Positions 20,101 to 27,655 of a stretch of DNA of 64,000 bases are shown piece after piece. The translations under genes and the position numbers were made by a program. The first letter of the stretch is position 1, and each line of letters begins with the position of its first letter. Where the stretch lies: the NCBI GenBank assembly GCA_041725895.1, contig JBGRQA010000023.1, positions 1-64,000 of the forward strand, given 5' to 3'. Origin of the DNA: JBGRQA01 sp041725895 (GTDB taxonomy: Bacteria; Bacteroidota; Bacteroidia; Bacteroidales; Marinifilaceae). Below the pieces are notes generated by a model. That model made no database searches. It was not told where the DNA came from and saw only the letters and a list, made by a program, of their open reading frames with translations.

Positions 20101-22163
20101 GTAGCATTACCCTTTCCATCGCAACCAACCAGGATACGGATGAAGAGGGAACCGAAACATTTACTGCCGAAATCAGGGAATTTCTTAACAAGGTTGATAT
20201 TGCCAATGGTTTGAATACAGCAACCGGTACCATTACCGATGATGATGATACCCCCGATGCCAGGGCTGATAATTTTTCGGTAAACGAAGATGCCATCCTT
20301 ACGGATAACACAATGAGCAACGACCAGGGCCTGGGCGATCCACCGGTGCAGGTTGTTTCCAATACCGATCCCTCTCATGGGCTTTTGACTATTAATGCTG
20401 ATGGTAGTTTTACCTATACCCCAACGGCAAACTACAACGGAGCTGATTCCTTCCAGTATACCATAGAAGATGTTGACGGTGACCAATCATCTGCAACGGT
20501 AAACATTACCGTAAGAGCGGTTAACGACCTCCCGATTGCAAACAACGACAGCTACACAACTCCTGAAGATACGCAACTGAATCGAAATGTAACCAGCAAT
20601 GATCAAAACCTGTTTGATCGTCCGGTAAATGTGAGTCTCGTTAGCAATGTTAGCAACGGAACCCTCTCGCTAAACAATGACGGCACCTTCTCCTACATGC
20701 CCAATTCGGAGTTTTTTGGTACGGACCATTTTTCCTATCGATTAACCGATGGAAATGGAGATGTAGTTACCGCCAGTGTGAATATCAATGTACAATTCAA
20801 TAATGATGCAGCTCCGGTGGCTGTGAACGACAATACCTCTACCAACGAAGATACCCCTAAAGTAATAAACGTGTTAAGTAACGACACGGATGTTGATGGA
20901 AATCAGACAATCGATAAGGCCAGTGTGCTGATTAAATCAAGTCCTGCACACGGTTCCATATCATCACAAAACTATACAACAGGTGAAGTTACCTATACAC
21001 CCAACGCCAATTACACCGGACCGGATAGCTTTACCTATACCATAAAGGATGATTCAGGAGCAGAATCAAATACAGCTACTGTTTCCATTACCGTAACGGT
21101 TGATAACGATCCTCCGGTTGCAATCTGTAAAAGTGGAGTTATCGTATCCCTGGATGCCAATGGAAGCTATACGCTCGATCCTTCTGAAATAGATAACGGA
21201 TCGAACGATGACAACGATGGAGGGACAGTCACCCTGTCGGTATCACCCAATACTTTTGATTGCGACGACAAAGGAACTGTTTCCGTAACCTTGACGGCAA
21301 CAGACAAGGACCTGGCCAGCACGACCTGTACAACAACCATTACAGTTGCAGACAATAGCAAACCAACTCTTAAGACTGCACAAACCAACATATCGGTAAA
21401 TGCCGATGCTGGTACCTGCGGAGCAATTGTTAACTATACGGGACCTGTATTTACCGACAATTGCGACGGAGATCAAAACGGAAGTTTGGTTGCAGGATTG
21501 GCCAGTGGTTCCTCCTTCCCGGTTGGAACAACTACCGTTACCTATGAGTACACCGATGCTTCGGGCAATGCCCCTGTACAATCCAGCTTTACGGTAACCG
21601 TAACCGATAATCAGGCGCCGCAGCTAAACAATACGGCCAACCGTAATTTTGAGCCTAATGCTACAGGCTGCCTTTACCTGGTAAGTGGAACCGGGGTGGA
21701 TATTACTGCCACCGACAATTGCGGAATACGTTCCCTTACCCATGATTACGATGGAGGCGGCAGCAGTTTGAATGGCAAAAGCTTCCCCCTGGGGACAACA
21801 ACTGTAAACTGGACGGCAGAGGATGTGCATGGCAACACCAGTTCCAAGGCTGTGCAAATTAATGTAACTTCCAACCTGACGGCTTCCCTTACCGGTCCGG
21901 ATGGAAATCAATCCTGTGAGGAAACAAATGCCCAGTTTACGGGCAGTGCCACGGGAGGAAATCCAGCCTACCAATACAAGTTTTTTGTAAACGGAAGTCA
22001 GAAAACCAATGGGGTGAGCGGTGATACATTCACCATTGCAGACCTGGTTGACGGAGATAAAATAAAGGTACAGATCACGGATAACAATTCATGCATCGAT
22101 GAGAGCAACGAAATAAGCGTAACGATTCATCCAAAACCAAGACCAAAACTTTACTTTGAGTAG
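17196..22163 (+). CDS. Large secreted repeat protein (IgGFc-binding-like, Calx-beta, cadherin-like, HYR)
   Basis: 1,655 residues with a signal peptide (cleavage near 29, PTAQAQ). Approximate order: an N-terminal region like the IgGFc-binding domain of bacterial adhesins (30-500), an Ig-like module (500-560, NYNWYKEGE), four or five Calx-beta repeats (565-1025, recurring DYTPVTGS, ENDESFTLTI, TITDDDDT), three cadherin/VCBS-like repeats (1030-1310, recurring DSF[QT]YTI.D and NVLSNDTD), a Cys-containing module, two HYR-like modules (1395-1570, PVGTTTVTYEYTDASGN) and a SprB-like module. Proteins of this kind are normally T9SS cargo ending in a sorting domain, but this one stops at PKPRPKLYFE with none. 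Surface adhesion is inferred. Confidence 0.85.
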   Translation: MFESLPKFLNYLFVSIFLVALSLPTAQAQVDSVHYIPPMCSFTSSSSNVDDHRMVLSTTETTPFDVKITNNNGSFVQTVTGLSSSTPKKVNLNNPGRGLKSQGVIGTNQLNDILDTEGLIISGPKKFFVSIQQKSSAQGDLLTSKGTTGLGTDFYSGHMYSSKGGYDSHNGHFIGVMATENNTNITFSNPNVKFSGRSTNTFTVSLNKGQSVVVGVSVNQIKSQQGSTKNLNVVNGTHITSNKPIAVSSGSWCASGYPNSNPGRDVGFDQLVPTDVVGKEYIVIKGLGRSGGAQYNEKVLVVATESNTTITYKNNSRTKTLNKAGDYFFTSISDFSNTTNGNIYIHANKKVFVYQTLSGANKKQTAGLCFIPPLKCTADKEVTIAFANRLSSLQVNPTLKLVTQSGSQIKLNGVNLASGFKSNVQGNTYWETYNIPKTELQKSKYGGGSNWNYTISSTGALNAMLAFESNNVGGGGFFSGFGDIPQVEQNPELVEQGLCGDNVILTASGFTNYNWYKEGEIVSANDDATYEPSEPGRYKVTGLSPCGNSTTESFPSSEIRILPCLSVTTTSLNATEGTDLNAVFRVELSHPWAVEDNVDVTFDYQTNSGTAASGLDYTPVTGSRTIPAGNAYIDIPVQIVNDPLDENDESFTLTISNVTEAVESINTGACTIKDNDPAPTISIQDQSFNENAGTIALQVNLNTESGKTVSANYSITDNTASHPADFSSGSYSGNLSFAPGETSKSISVSINDDNIYEPGGDEQFAIGLSALNNATAGNTNATISITDNESIPNITVANTSAEEGQNIIFQATIDHPADEVITFNYRIALTSGSGKAKKQDFINYSSFSSGTVTIPAGQTTVDFPAFATKDDKSNEQAETFAVDLSSASNGNLGTTSATGTILDNEGNPTLSITGASATEGNPINFTISVSPVRSTDINFEYRTVNGTASSPADFNGVGWTSITLPANQSSITLSIATNQDTDEEGTETFTAEIREFLNKVDIANGLNTATGTITDDDDTPDARADNFSVNEDAILTDNTMSNDQGLGDPPVQVVSNTDPSHGLLTINADGSFTYTPTANYNGADSFQYTIEDVDGDQSSATVNITVRAVNDLPIANNDSYTTPEDTQLNRNVTSNDQNLFDRPVNVSLVSNVSNGTLSLNNDGTFSYMPNSEFFGTDHFSYRLTDGNGDVVTASVNINVQFNNDAAPVAVNDNTSTNEDTPKVINVLSNDTDVDGNQTIDKASVLIKSSPAHGSISSQNYTTGEVTYTPNANYTGPDSFTYTIKDDSGAESNTATVSITVTVDNDPPVAICKSGVIVSLDANGSYTLDPSEIDNGSNDDNDGGTVTLSVSPNTFDCDDKGTVSVTLTATDKDLASTTCTTTITVADNSKPTLKTAQTNISVNADAGTCGAIVNYTGPVFTDNCDGDQNGSLVAGLASGSSFPVGTTTVTYEYTDASGNAPVQSSFTVTVTDNQAPQLNNTANRNFEPNATGCLYLVSGTGVDITATDNCGIRSLTHDYDGGGSSLNGKSFPLGTTTVNWTAEDVHGNTSSKAVQINVTSNLTASLTGPDGNQSCEETNAQFTGSATGGNPAYQYKFFVNGSQKTNGVSGDTFTIADLVDGDKIKVQITDNNSCIDESNEISVTIHPKPRPKLYFE

Positions 22164-22169
22164 GATACA

Positions 22170-22207
22170 AACATCCCCGGAACAAACCCATCGTCTGCTC
22201 CGGGAGA
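22170..22207 (+). terminator. Possible hairpin after the large secreted protein
   Basis: TCCCCGGA and TCCGGGAGA can pair across a loop of about 17 bases, but no T run follows. It may be a weak terminator or only a structured spacer. Confidence 0.3.
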
Positions 22208-22311
22208 TCTCTATTATCGATCTTCGTGAATTTAGATTAACTTTGCAACAAGAATGGATGGGGAGTATTTCACTCTCTCCCTTTCAGAAAAAACATTAAG
22301 ACAGGAAAAGA

Positions 22312-23295
22312 ATGAATTGGGCAAAGGAGATTTTTACAATTACTACAGAGCAGGAGTTTGAACAAAAAGCACTTGATGTTTTTCGGTACCAGGCCGAAAA
22401 CAATAAGGTGTATAAAGAATACCTGCAACTACTGCATACCAATATCTCCGAAGTAAAAACTGTAAAGCAAATCCCTTTTCTTCCCATCGAATTCTTCAAA
22501 AGTCGTACCGTGGTTTCCTCCGAAATGGAAGCCAAAGCCATTTTCACAAGCAGCGGCACCACGGGAAAATTCACCAGTCGCCATTACGTGCCCGATCTAA
22601 GCATCTACGAAGACAGCTTTAAAAAAGGGTTTGAACTCTACTACGGCCCCATTCAGGATTACTGCGTTCTGGCTCTGCTGCCCTCCTACCTGGAACGGGA
22701 AGGCTCCTCCCTCATCTACATGATGGAGCACCTGATTAAGGACAGCGGGCACCCCAAAAGCGGATTCTACCTGCACAATCATGAGGAATTGGTAGCAACT
22801 CTTAAAGAACTGAAGCAAACCAATCAGAAGGTTTTGCTACTAGGAGTTAGTTTTGCCCTGCTTGATCTGGCGGAAAATTACCAGCTGAACCTGGAGGATG
22901 TAATCGTAATGGAAACCGGTGGCATGAAGGGCCGCCGAAAGGAAATAACCCGCGAAGAGCTACACGCTTTCCTTTGCGAACGCCTCGGTACAAAGCAGAT
23001 CCACTCCGAATACGGCATGACCGAGCTGCTTTCGCAGGCCTACTCCAAAGGCAACAGCCTGTTCCAAACGCCCCCCTGGATGAAGATCCTCATCCGCGAT
23101 ACCTACGATCCTTTCTCCTACGAGAAACAGGGACGCACCGGTGGTGTAAATGTGATCGACCTGGCCAACATCCACTCCTGCGCCTTTATCGAAACCAAGG
23201 ACCTGGGCCGTATCCATCCCGACGGCTCCTTTGAGATCCTGGGACGATTCGACCACTCGGATATTCGGGGGTGTAATCTATTGGTGAATGAGTAG
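22312..23295 (+). CDS. LuxE-like acyl-protein synthetase / acyl-activating protein
   Basis: 327 residues, similar to the LuxE / PaaK-like adenylate-forming group. The phosphate-binding loop FTSSGTTGKFTSRHYV is near residue 80, and the later blocks METGGMKGRRKE, SEYGMTELLSQAY and DLGRIHPDGSFEILGRFDHSDIRG (split here between adjacent motifs) match this fold. LuxE activates a fatty acid for reduction; in Bacteroidota the substrate is unknown and there is no luxCDAB set here. The gene has no close partner: the adhesin gene ends 148 bp upstream and a decayed region follows. Confidence 0.82.
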   Translation: MNWAKEIFTITTEQEFEQKALDVFRYQAENNKVYKEYLQLLHTNISEVKTVKQIPFLPIEFFKSRTVVSSEMEAKAIFTSSGTTGKFTSRHYVPDLSIYEDSFKKGFELYYGPIQDYCVLALLPSYLEREGSSLIYMMEHLIKDSGHPKSGFYLHNHEELVATLKELKQTNQKVLLLGVSFALLDLAENYQLNLEDVIVMETGGMKGRRKEITREELHAFLCERLGTKQIHSEYGMTELLSQAYSKGNSLFQTPPWMKILIRDTYDPFSYEKQGRTGGVNVIDLANIHSCAFIETKDLGRIHPDGSFEILGRFDHSDIRGCNLLVNE

Positions 23296-23416
23296 AGAAT
23301 TGGAAGGCCACAGGTAACTTAACGTAATATTCTATAGATTTTCAGTTTGTCTCTTCGGTGAAAAAGCTACAAGCTTCAAGGTGCAAGCCTCTATTGGATC
23401 TTTACTCCCCTTTCTT
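23296..23416. other. Intergenic sequence, no gene seen
   Basis: AT-rich sequence between the LuxE-like gene and the first membrane-protein remnant. I see nothing supportable in it. Confidence 0.5.
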
Positions 23417-23646
23417 TTAAATATGTTTGTAAAGATTATTTAAGAGCTTCAAAAACATTACCTCTCCAATCAAACCAATAATAAACGGGCTTAATCCCAG
23501 GTGAGCAAAGTTTCCCAACTCCCACTATTAAGAATCAGCTGGGTTGCAATACTAAAAGTGATAGCAGTGGGAACGCCCCAATCAAGGATGCCATTTTTTG
23601 TATTGATATTATTCTTCATCCCGTACCAATTACGTCTTACAATTAC
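23417..23646 (-). pseudogene. Frameshifted remnant of a small membrane protein
   Basis: On the minus strand the frame from 23646 reads ...RRNWYGMKNNINTKNGILDWGVP..., with a hydrophobic stretch after it, and meets a stop at 23491-23493. In another frame over the same point the sequence continues as WELGNFAHLGLSPFIIGLIG..LKLLNNLYKHI and stops at 23417-23419. The two halves together look like one small protein with a membrane segment broken by an indel near 23505-23530. I cannot name the family. A start at 23619 (ATG) is possible for the first half. It might instead be two short unrelated frames, but the amino-acid texture of both halves argues for decay of one gene. Confidence 0.45.
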
Positions 23647-23685
23647 TCAAATGAATTAATTAATAGATTATCAACACCTCTCCTA

Positions 23686-23989
23686 TTACTGTTTCGCTCT
23701 TCGTTTCCTGAACAAATACACAAACCAGACAAACATTAGCAGTAAAATCACAAATCCCACTAAGGCAGAATACAACGCCAATCGGAAATTCCTTGCCATA
23801 AGCAATTGCAAAAAACATAGCCGGAATAAACTACAACAACTCCCTGGGGTACCAATGCAATAGCTTTGCTCTTTCTCATCAGTTCATAATTATCCTTTAA
23901 AATCAGATGGTCTCGATAACTGTCAGGATCGCCATTATAATTCCCCCTCAGTGGAAGGGAAGTTTTCTCATAGCTAGTTTCCTTATTTC
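23686..23989 (-). pseudogene. Frameshifted remnant of a membrane protein
   Basis: On the minus strand one frame reads ETSYEKTSLPLRGNYNGDP..YELMRKSKAIALVPQG and VVVVYSGYVF, then loses sense at a run of six T bases near 23826. In another frame, starting at the same place, it continues LQLLMARNFRLALYSALVG and FVILLLMFVWFVYLFRKRR with a proper stop at 23686-23688. A single indel in the T run would join them into one protein with a C-terminal transmembrane helix and a basic tail. No start codon is evident, so the 5' end is also lost. The remnant lies just upstream of the second remnant on the same strand; both may come from one former operon. Confidence 0.45.
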
Positions 23990-24180
23990 AATGGTTAGTA
24001 AGACATCCTTTAATTTCTCATCCTATAACAATAACAGCCTCACACCCAATTAGGGTGACAAAAATTTCAATTTAATTTATTAATCTTACGGGTATCCGAA
24101 AAATCTGCTGAAATGGAAGTAAAACTTAAATCCCTTATTAATGGGCTGGAATGTAATAAGGACGGGGCATAGGGTGTATT
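23990..24180. other. Intergenic sequence before the 21-bp array
   Basis: No convincing gene or structure. It contains the ATG at 24141 of the open frame that runs through the tandem array. Confidence 0.5.
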
Positions 24181-24411
24181 CAAGCTACTTTGTGAAATGT
24201 TCAGGACAATTTGTAAAATACTCAGATCAATTTATAAAATGCTCTAGACAATTTATAAAACGCTCAGGACAATTTGTAAAAGACTCAGATCACTTTGTAA
24301 AATGCTCTAGACAATTTGTAAAAGACCCAGATCAATTTATAAAATGCTCTAGACAATTTGTAAAATGTTCAAGCTACTTTGTGATTCGTTCAAGAGCAGC
24401 TTGTATTGTTC
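24181..24411 (+). repeat. 21-bp tandem array with higher-order pattern
   Basis: Ten clear copies of a 21-bp unit (24181-24390) plus one diverged copy. Units fall into four types by their first bases: A (caagctactttgtga), B (caggacaattt), C (cagatcaattt or cagatcacttt) and D (ctagacaattt). Their order is A-BCD-BCD-CD-A, that is, a 63-bp higher-order repeat bounded on both sides by type A. Because 21 is a multiple of three, the frame starting at 24141 stays open through it (103 codons, heptads such as FVKCSGQ and FIKCSRQ), but that frame has no recognisable start signals, family or signal peptide. I cannot tell whether it is translated. Confidence 0.9.
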
Positions 24412-24664
24412 CTGAAGCAAGCTATTTATCTATCCTTGACGGATTCTTTTAGCAATCTACCTTTGCTTTTAGATATTGGATTTTGAATTGGCTCTAGATG
24501 ATAATGCCCATCAGAAAGGAGGAAAGCATGAACTCGGCAAACAGAAAAAGATTTGTTATTTGTTTTCCCTGCACCTCAAAATAATCTACAATTGAAATTT
24601 CTCTATCCCATTCAATCAAATTATGAGATCCAATAAGAATTTTTCATTGAAGATATAAATAACT
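24412..24664. other. Intergenic sequence after the array
   Basis: About 250 bp without a supportable gene. The open frame through the array ends at 24452. Confidence 0.5.
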
Positions 24665-24699
24665 AAAAAAAAGATCCAGCCCCTTTCGAGACTGAATCT
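24665..24699 (-). terminator. Rho-independent terminator of the C1B peptidase gene
   Basis: On the minus strand AGATTCAGTCTC and GGGGCTGGATCT form a 12-bp stem (three G-T pairs) with a GAAA loop, followed by seven or more T. Confidence 0.8.
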
Positions 24700-24767
24700 T
24701 TCTGTTTGTTTCTATTGGATCCCGAAAGAATTTGATTCTAATTCGGCCAATATAATATTTTCAATTC

Positions 24768-25991
24768 CTAGCGAATGCCCAATTTCTCTTTCAAAGCAGC
24801 TGGAATCGCATCCTTGTGTACCATAATGGCAACGGTTTTCAAGCGAACGTACGACTCGCTCATGTTCAAATACCCGCCAAAATCATTGCTGTCCGTAGCC
24901 CATGAATTTTTGGTCTTATAGTAGATGGTTCCATTCTGATCTTTTACAATACCGGTCAAATGCATCAAGTGATCATCCGTGGTTTTGTAATTGTTAAAAG
25001 TCTCCTGACGCAAGGCCTGATCCACTTTCTTCTCTACACCTGGCTTTTTGAAATTGTACAGCTCCGCATTCTTTTCTTTGGAAGACATCTTCTCCCACTT
25101 TGCAATTTCTGCACCACTCATATCCTTGGTATTCTTTTCCGGCAAAATCGCCAAACCATTGCGGTGCGAGAAACCTTTCTCGCTTACATCGCCATCCCAT
25201 GCAACAGAGTAACCATTCTTCAGTGCGTTGTCCATTACCTCCATCAATTCGTCAATAGGCAGGTTGTAATACAAATCGTGAGACCAGTTATCCGGAATCT
25301 CCAAATCGAATTGAGTATAGAAAGGATGGTGACTATAGGAGGTCAACTCTACATAATCGTCAGTATTGAACCCCATTCCTTCTTTTGCAAAACTAACAGG
25401 AGTGTACTCTTTTCCCTTGTAGGTAAATTTCTCCGGAGCTTTTCCCAAATACACATCCAATACTCCGTTCAAAGCTTTGTTCCAAACCGGTGTTACTTTG
25501 CGATTTCTATTTTTGATCACTGCATCCAGCATCCCTTTGGTTTCGCCTACCATTTCACGGTGGATATGAATATCACTTTCGTATTGGTTTCCACTGTAAA
25601 CTGACTCCGGAGCCATTCCATAAATGCGAATTACATTCAATACATCATGTGCCTGGCCACCTTCACTGTAGTTTCCTTTGCCATGCAATCTAAAGTAACG
25701 CATCGCCTTCTGGTCGTATGCAAAACGAACGGTATACATCTCCGATAAATCGATATCCCCTTTGCCCATACGAAGCAATTCGGTTTCGATAAAGGAAGTC
25801 GTTGCAAAGGCCCAGCAAGTACCTGTGCTTTGCTGATCTTTTACAGAGGTTGTAGGAACATCAGCAACCATAGTAAATTTGTAACCTTCGTCTTCCTTTT
25901 TCTTCTTTTTTCCTTTTGCCATTGCTCCATTTGGGAAGGCCATCAGCAGAGCCAAACCTAGGGGCAGCAAATGCTTTGAATAAATTTTCAT
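24768..25991 (-). CDS. Secreted C1B cysteine peptidase (bleomycin hydrolase-like)
   Basis: 407 residues from the ATG at 25991, which gives a clean signal peptide (MKIYSKHLLPLGLALLMA..AMA); the longer frame to 26084 adds 31 unlikely residues. The papain-fold catalytic triad is visible: Gln/Cys in KDQQSTGTCWAFATT, His in DDHLMHLTGI and Asn in KTKNSWA. The large insertions and the overall length fit the C1B (aminopeptidase C/bleomycin hydrolase) group. With a signal peptide it should act in the periplasm or outside. A Lys-rich stretch (KGKKKKKED) directly follows the signal. Single-gene unit with its own terminator. Confidence 0.9.
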   Translation of the reverse strand: MKIYSKHLLPLGLALLMAFPNGAMAKGKKKKKEDEGYKFTMVADVPTTSVKDQQSTGTCWAFATTSFIETELLRMGKGDIDLSEMYTVRFAYDQKAMRYFRLHGKGNYSEGGQAHDVLNVIRIYGMAPESVYSGNQYESDIHIHREMVGETKGMLDAVIKNRNRKVTPVWNKALNGVLDVYLGKAPEKFTYKGKEYTPVSFAKEGMGFNTDDYVELTSYSHHPFYTQFDLEIPDNWSHDLYYNLPIDELMEVMDNALKNGYSVAWDGDVSEKGFSHRNGLAILPEKNTKDMSGAEIAKWEKMSSKEKNAELYNFKKPGVEKKVDQALRQETFNNYKTTDDHLMHLTGIVKDQNGTIYYKTKNSWATDSNDFGGYLNMSESYVRLKTVAIMVHKDAIPAALKEKLGIR

Positions 25992-26189
25992 TGTGAATCT
26001 AAAATTTTGTGTTGAGTGTTTCGTCCCGGTTTCATTCTTTAGCCAAAAGTTCGCATCCTCCAAACTATTGAAAGAAACCGGCAATTGTCCTGTTTAAATA
26101 TTCTTATAAAGGCTATTAGTTAAATTGAGGACCAATTTAACTAAGATTTTTGAAAATAAGGAGAAGAGGCCGGTTCTTTTTCCCAACGG

Positions 26190-26543
26190 TTACAACTCCT
26201 TCAATTCCTGCTGTAGTTTTTTGGTCATCTTACTCACCACCAAATTATAGGAATCATCAATCCATTGCTTCAGCAAATCATCCGAAACCGAACCATCTAT
26301 CATCACCGTGTTCCAGTGTTTCTTGTTCATGTGATATCCGGGCAAAACGCATGGATACTGCTCTCTTAATTCCGGTACCATTTCGGGATCGCACTTAACG
26401 TTCATACTAAGTTCCCCTTCTATATCGGTCAACAGAAACATCTTCCCCATTACTTTTAGAACCAGGGTGGTTTCGTCAAAGGGAAACCCTTCGGTCACTC
26501 CTTTTTTGGCAAGACAATATTCTCGCAGTTCTTCAATATTCAT
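26190..26543 (-). CDS. MmcQ/YjbR family protein
   Basis: 117 residues from the ATG at 26543 (MNIEELREYCLAKKGVTEGF), the usual start of this family; the frame extends 14 residues further upstream without similarity. The blocks PFDETTLVLKVMGKMFLL, HMNKKHWNTVMIDGSV and DDSYNLVVSKM are typical. The fold is CyaY-like and members are proposed to bind DNA; no precise function is established. It stands alone between the C1B peptidase and a divergent response regulator. Confidence 0.9.
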   Translation of the reverse strand: MNIEELREYCLAKKGVTEGFPFDETTLVLKVMGKMFLLTDIEGELSMNVKCDPEMVPELREQYPCVLPGYHMNKKHWNTVMIDGSVSDDLLKQWIDDSYNLVVSKMTKKLQQELKEL

Positions 26544-26757
26544 AGCATATCCATTTAATAATTGAGTGCATGCTTTAATATGCATGCACCAAAATAATCA
26601 TAGATTCTGAAACAGAAACTCTTTCGATTCAATAATTTTTCCCGGAGTTAAAAAAAATCGTTTAAACCAAATATTCTCTCATTAACCACACTATTAACAA
26701 CTTCCACCACATTCCTTTCGGTTTCCGGAAAAATTTCTTTTACCGTAATACCTTTAT

Positions 26758-26794
26758 TTTGTATATTGAGAAGCAGAGATACAGTACCTTTTTG
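26758..26794 (+). promoter_or_regulatory. Possible promoter of the response regulator gene
   Basis: TTTG (26758-26761), a 23-bp spacer and TACCTTTTTG (26785-26794) approximate the Bacteroidota promoter. Its position argues for the ATG at 26820 and against the upstream ATG at 26766, which lies inside it. Confidence 0.4.
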
Positions 26795-26819
26795 TCGAAA
26801 AATTAAACGGAACCGCTCC

Positions 26820-27239
26820 ATGCAACTGGATAATCTACAGGAAAAGTACAATTGGAAGGATAAGAAAATTCTAATTGTAGAAGACGAAGAAATCAACAAT
26901 TTGTTTTTTGATGCAGCCCTTAGCCGTACGGAATCGGAATTGATTTGGGCCAAAGATGGACAGGAAGCTGTGAATCTTATCGAAGAGCATGAAAACATCG
27001 ATCTGGTTCTGATGGATATCCGCCTCCCCATTATGGATGGTTGCGAAGCCACCCGTAAAATCAAAAAGAATCACGATGAAATCCCCATTATTGCACAAAC
27101 TGCTTACGCTTTGGAAGGAGACCGGGAAAGAATATTAGGTTCGGGCTGCGATGATTACCTGGCCAAACCAATTCGTTTTGAGGACCTTTTGGATACCATC
27201 GACAAACACCTGACAAAAACTAATCAACCGGCGCTATAA
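26820..27239 (+). CDS. Single-domain response regulator (CheY-like)
   Basis: 139 residues from the ATG at 26820. It consists only of a receiver domain: acidic residues in IVEDEE (21-23), phospho-acceptor D66 in LVLMDIRLPIMDG, Thr in IIAQTAYA and Lys in DYLAKPIRF. The sequence resembles the receiver domains attached to hybrid histidine kinases. It has no output domain and no kinase next to it, so it likely acts through protein contact or phosphotransfer. Its 3' end overlaps the convergent yraN gene by 20 bp. Confidence 0.9.
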   Translation: MQLDNLQEKYNWKDKKILIVEDEEINNLFFDAALSRTESELIWAKDGQEAVNLIEEHENIDLVLMDIRLPIMDGCEATRKIKKNHDEIPIIAQTAYALEGDRERILGSGCDDYLAKPIRFEDLLDTIDKHLTKTNQPAL

Positions 27240-27588
27240 AAGCCTCCCGAATGTGTTTGATGGAGTACTCCTCCCTTTTCTTCCAAAGAACAGCAACCAC
27301 ATCGAATCGAACCTCCAGATCAATGTCCCGAAGATCGATGTAGGCCTGGGTGGCGTGTACTATATTCCTTATTTTCCGCAAATCAATGGCATCCAGTGGG
27401 TGCTCAAATTCGGGAGTGGATCTTGATTTCACCTCCACCACAACCAATTGCTCCCCTTCAACGGCAATAATATCCAGTTCTTTCTTCTGAAAACTCCAGT
27501 TGCGATCAAGAATTTGAAAGCCCTTATCTTTTAGGTACTTTACGGCCAATTCTTCGCCCCGTTGGCCCATTCCTTTTTGATTTTTCAT
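27220..27588 (-). CDS. yraN: YraN/UPF0102 family protein
   Basis: 122 residues, normal for the family. The nuclease-fold core is visible: GQRGEELAVKYLKDKGFQIL at the start, then ELDIIAVEGEQLVVVEVKSR, which matches the restriction-endonuclease-like pattern (E, D, ExK). Members are predicted to process DNA junctions, but function is not firmly known. It is 67 bp downstream of the LD-carboxypeptidase gene on the same strand. Confidence 0.92.
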   Translation of the reverse strand: MKNQKGMGQRGEELAVKYLKDKGFQILDRNWSFQKKELDIIAVEGEQLVVVEVKSRSTPEFEHPLDAIDLRKIRNIVHATQAYIDLRDIDLEVRFDVVAVLWKKREEYSIKHIREAFIAPVD

Positions 27589-27655
27589 AATTGAAAGCGC
27601 TACAAAACCAATAAAAACTATAGCTGTCCCTGGAAAATGAATTCAAAACGGAAAG

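Noticed and set aside
19724..20362. 212-codon minus-strand frame inside the large secreted protein
   Set aside because: Shadow of the Ser/Thr-rich repeat coding sequence on the other strand.
24141..24452. 103-codon frame through the 21-bp array as a definite gene
   Set aside because: It is open mainly because the unit length is a multiple of three; no independent support, so it is kept as a repeat only.
23390..24721. An 11-bp direct repeat (TCTATTGGATC) at 23390-23400 and 24711-24721 flanking the decayed region
   Set aside because: Too short; a match of this length is not rare over 1.4 kb, and no transposase or inverted ends accompany it.
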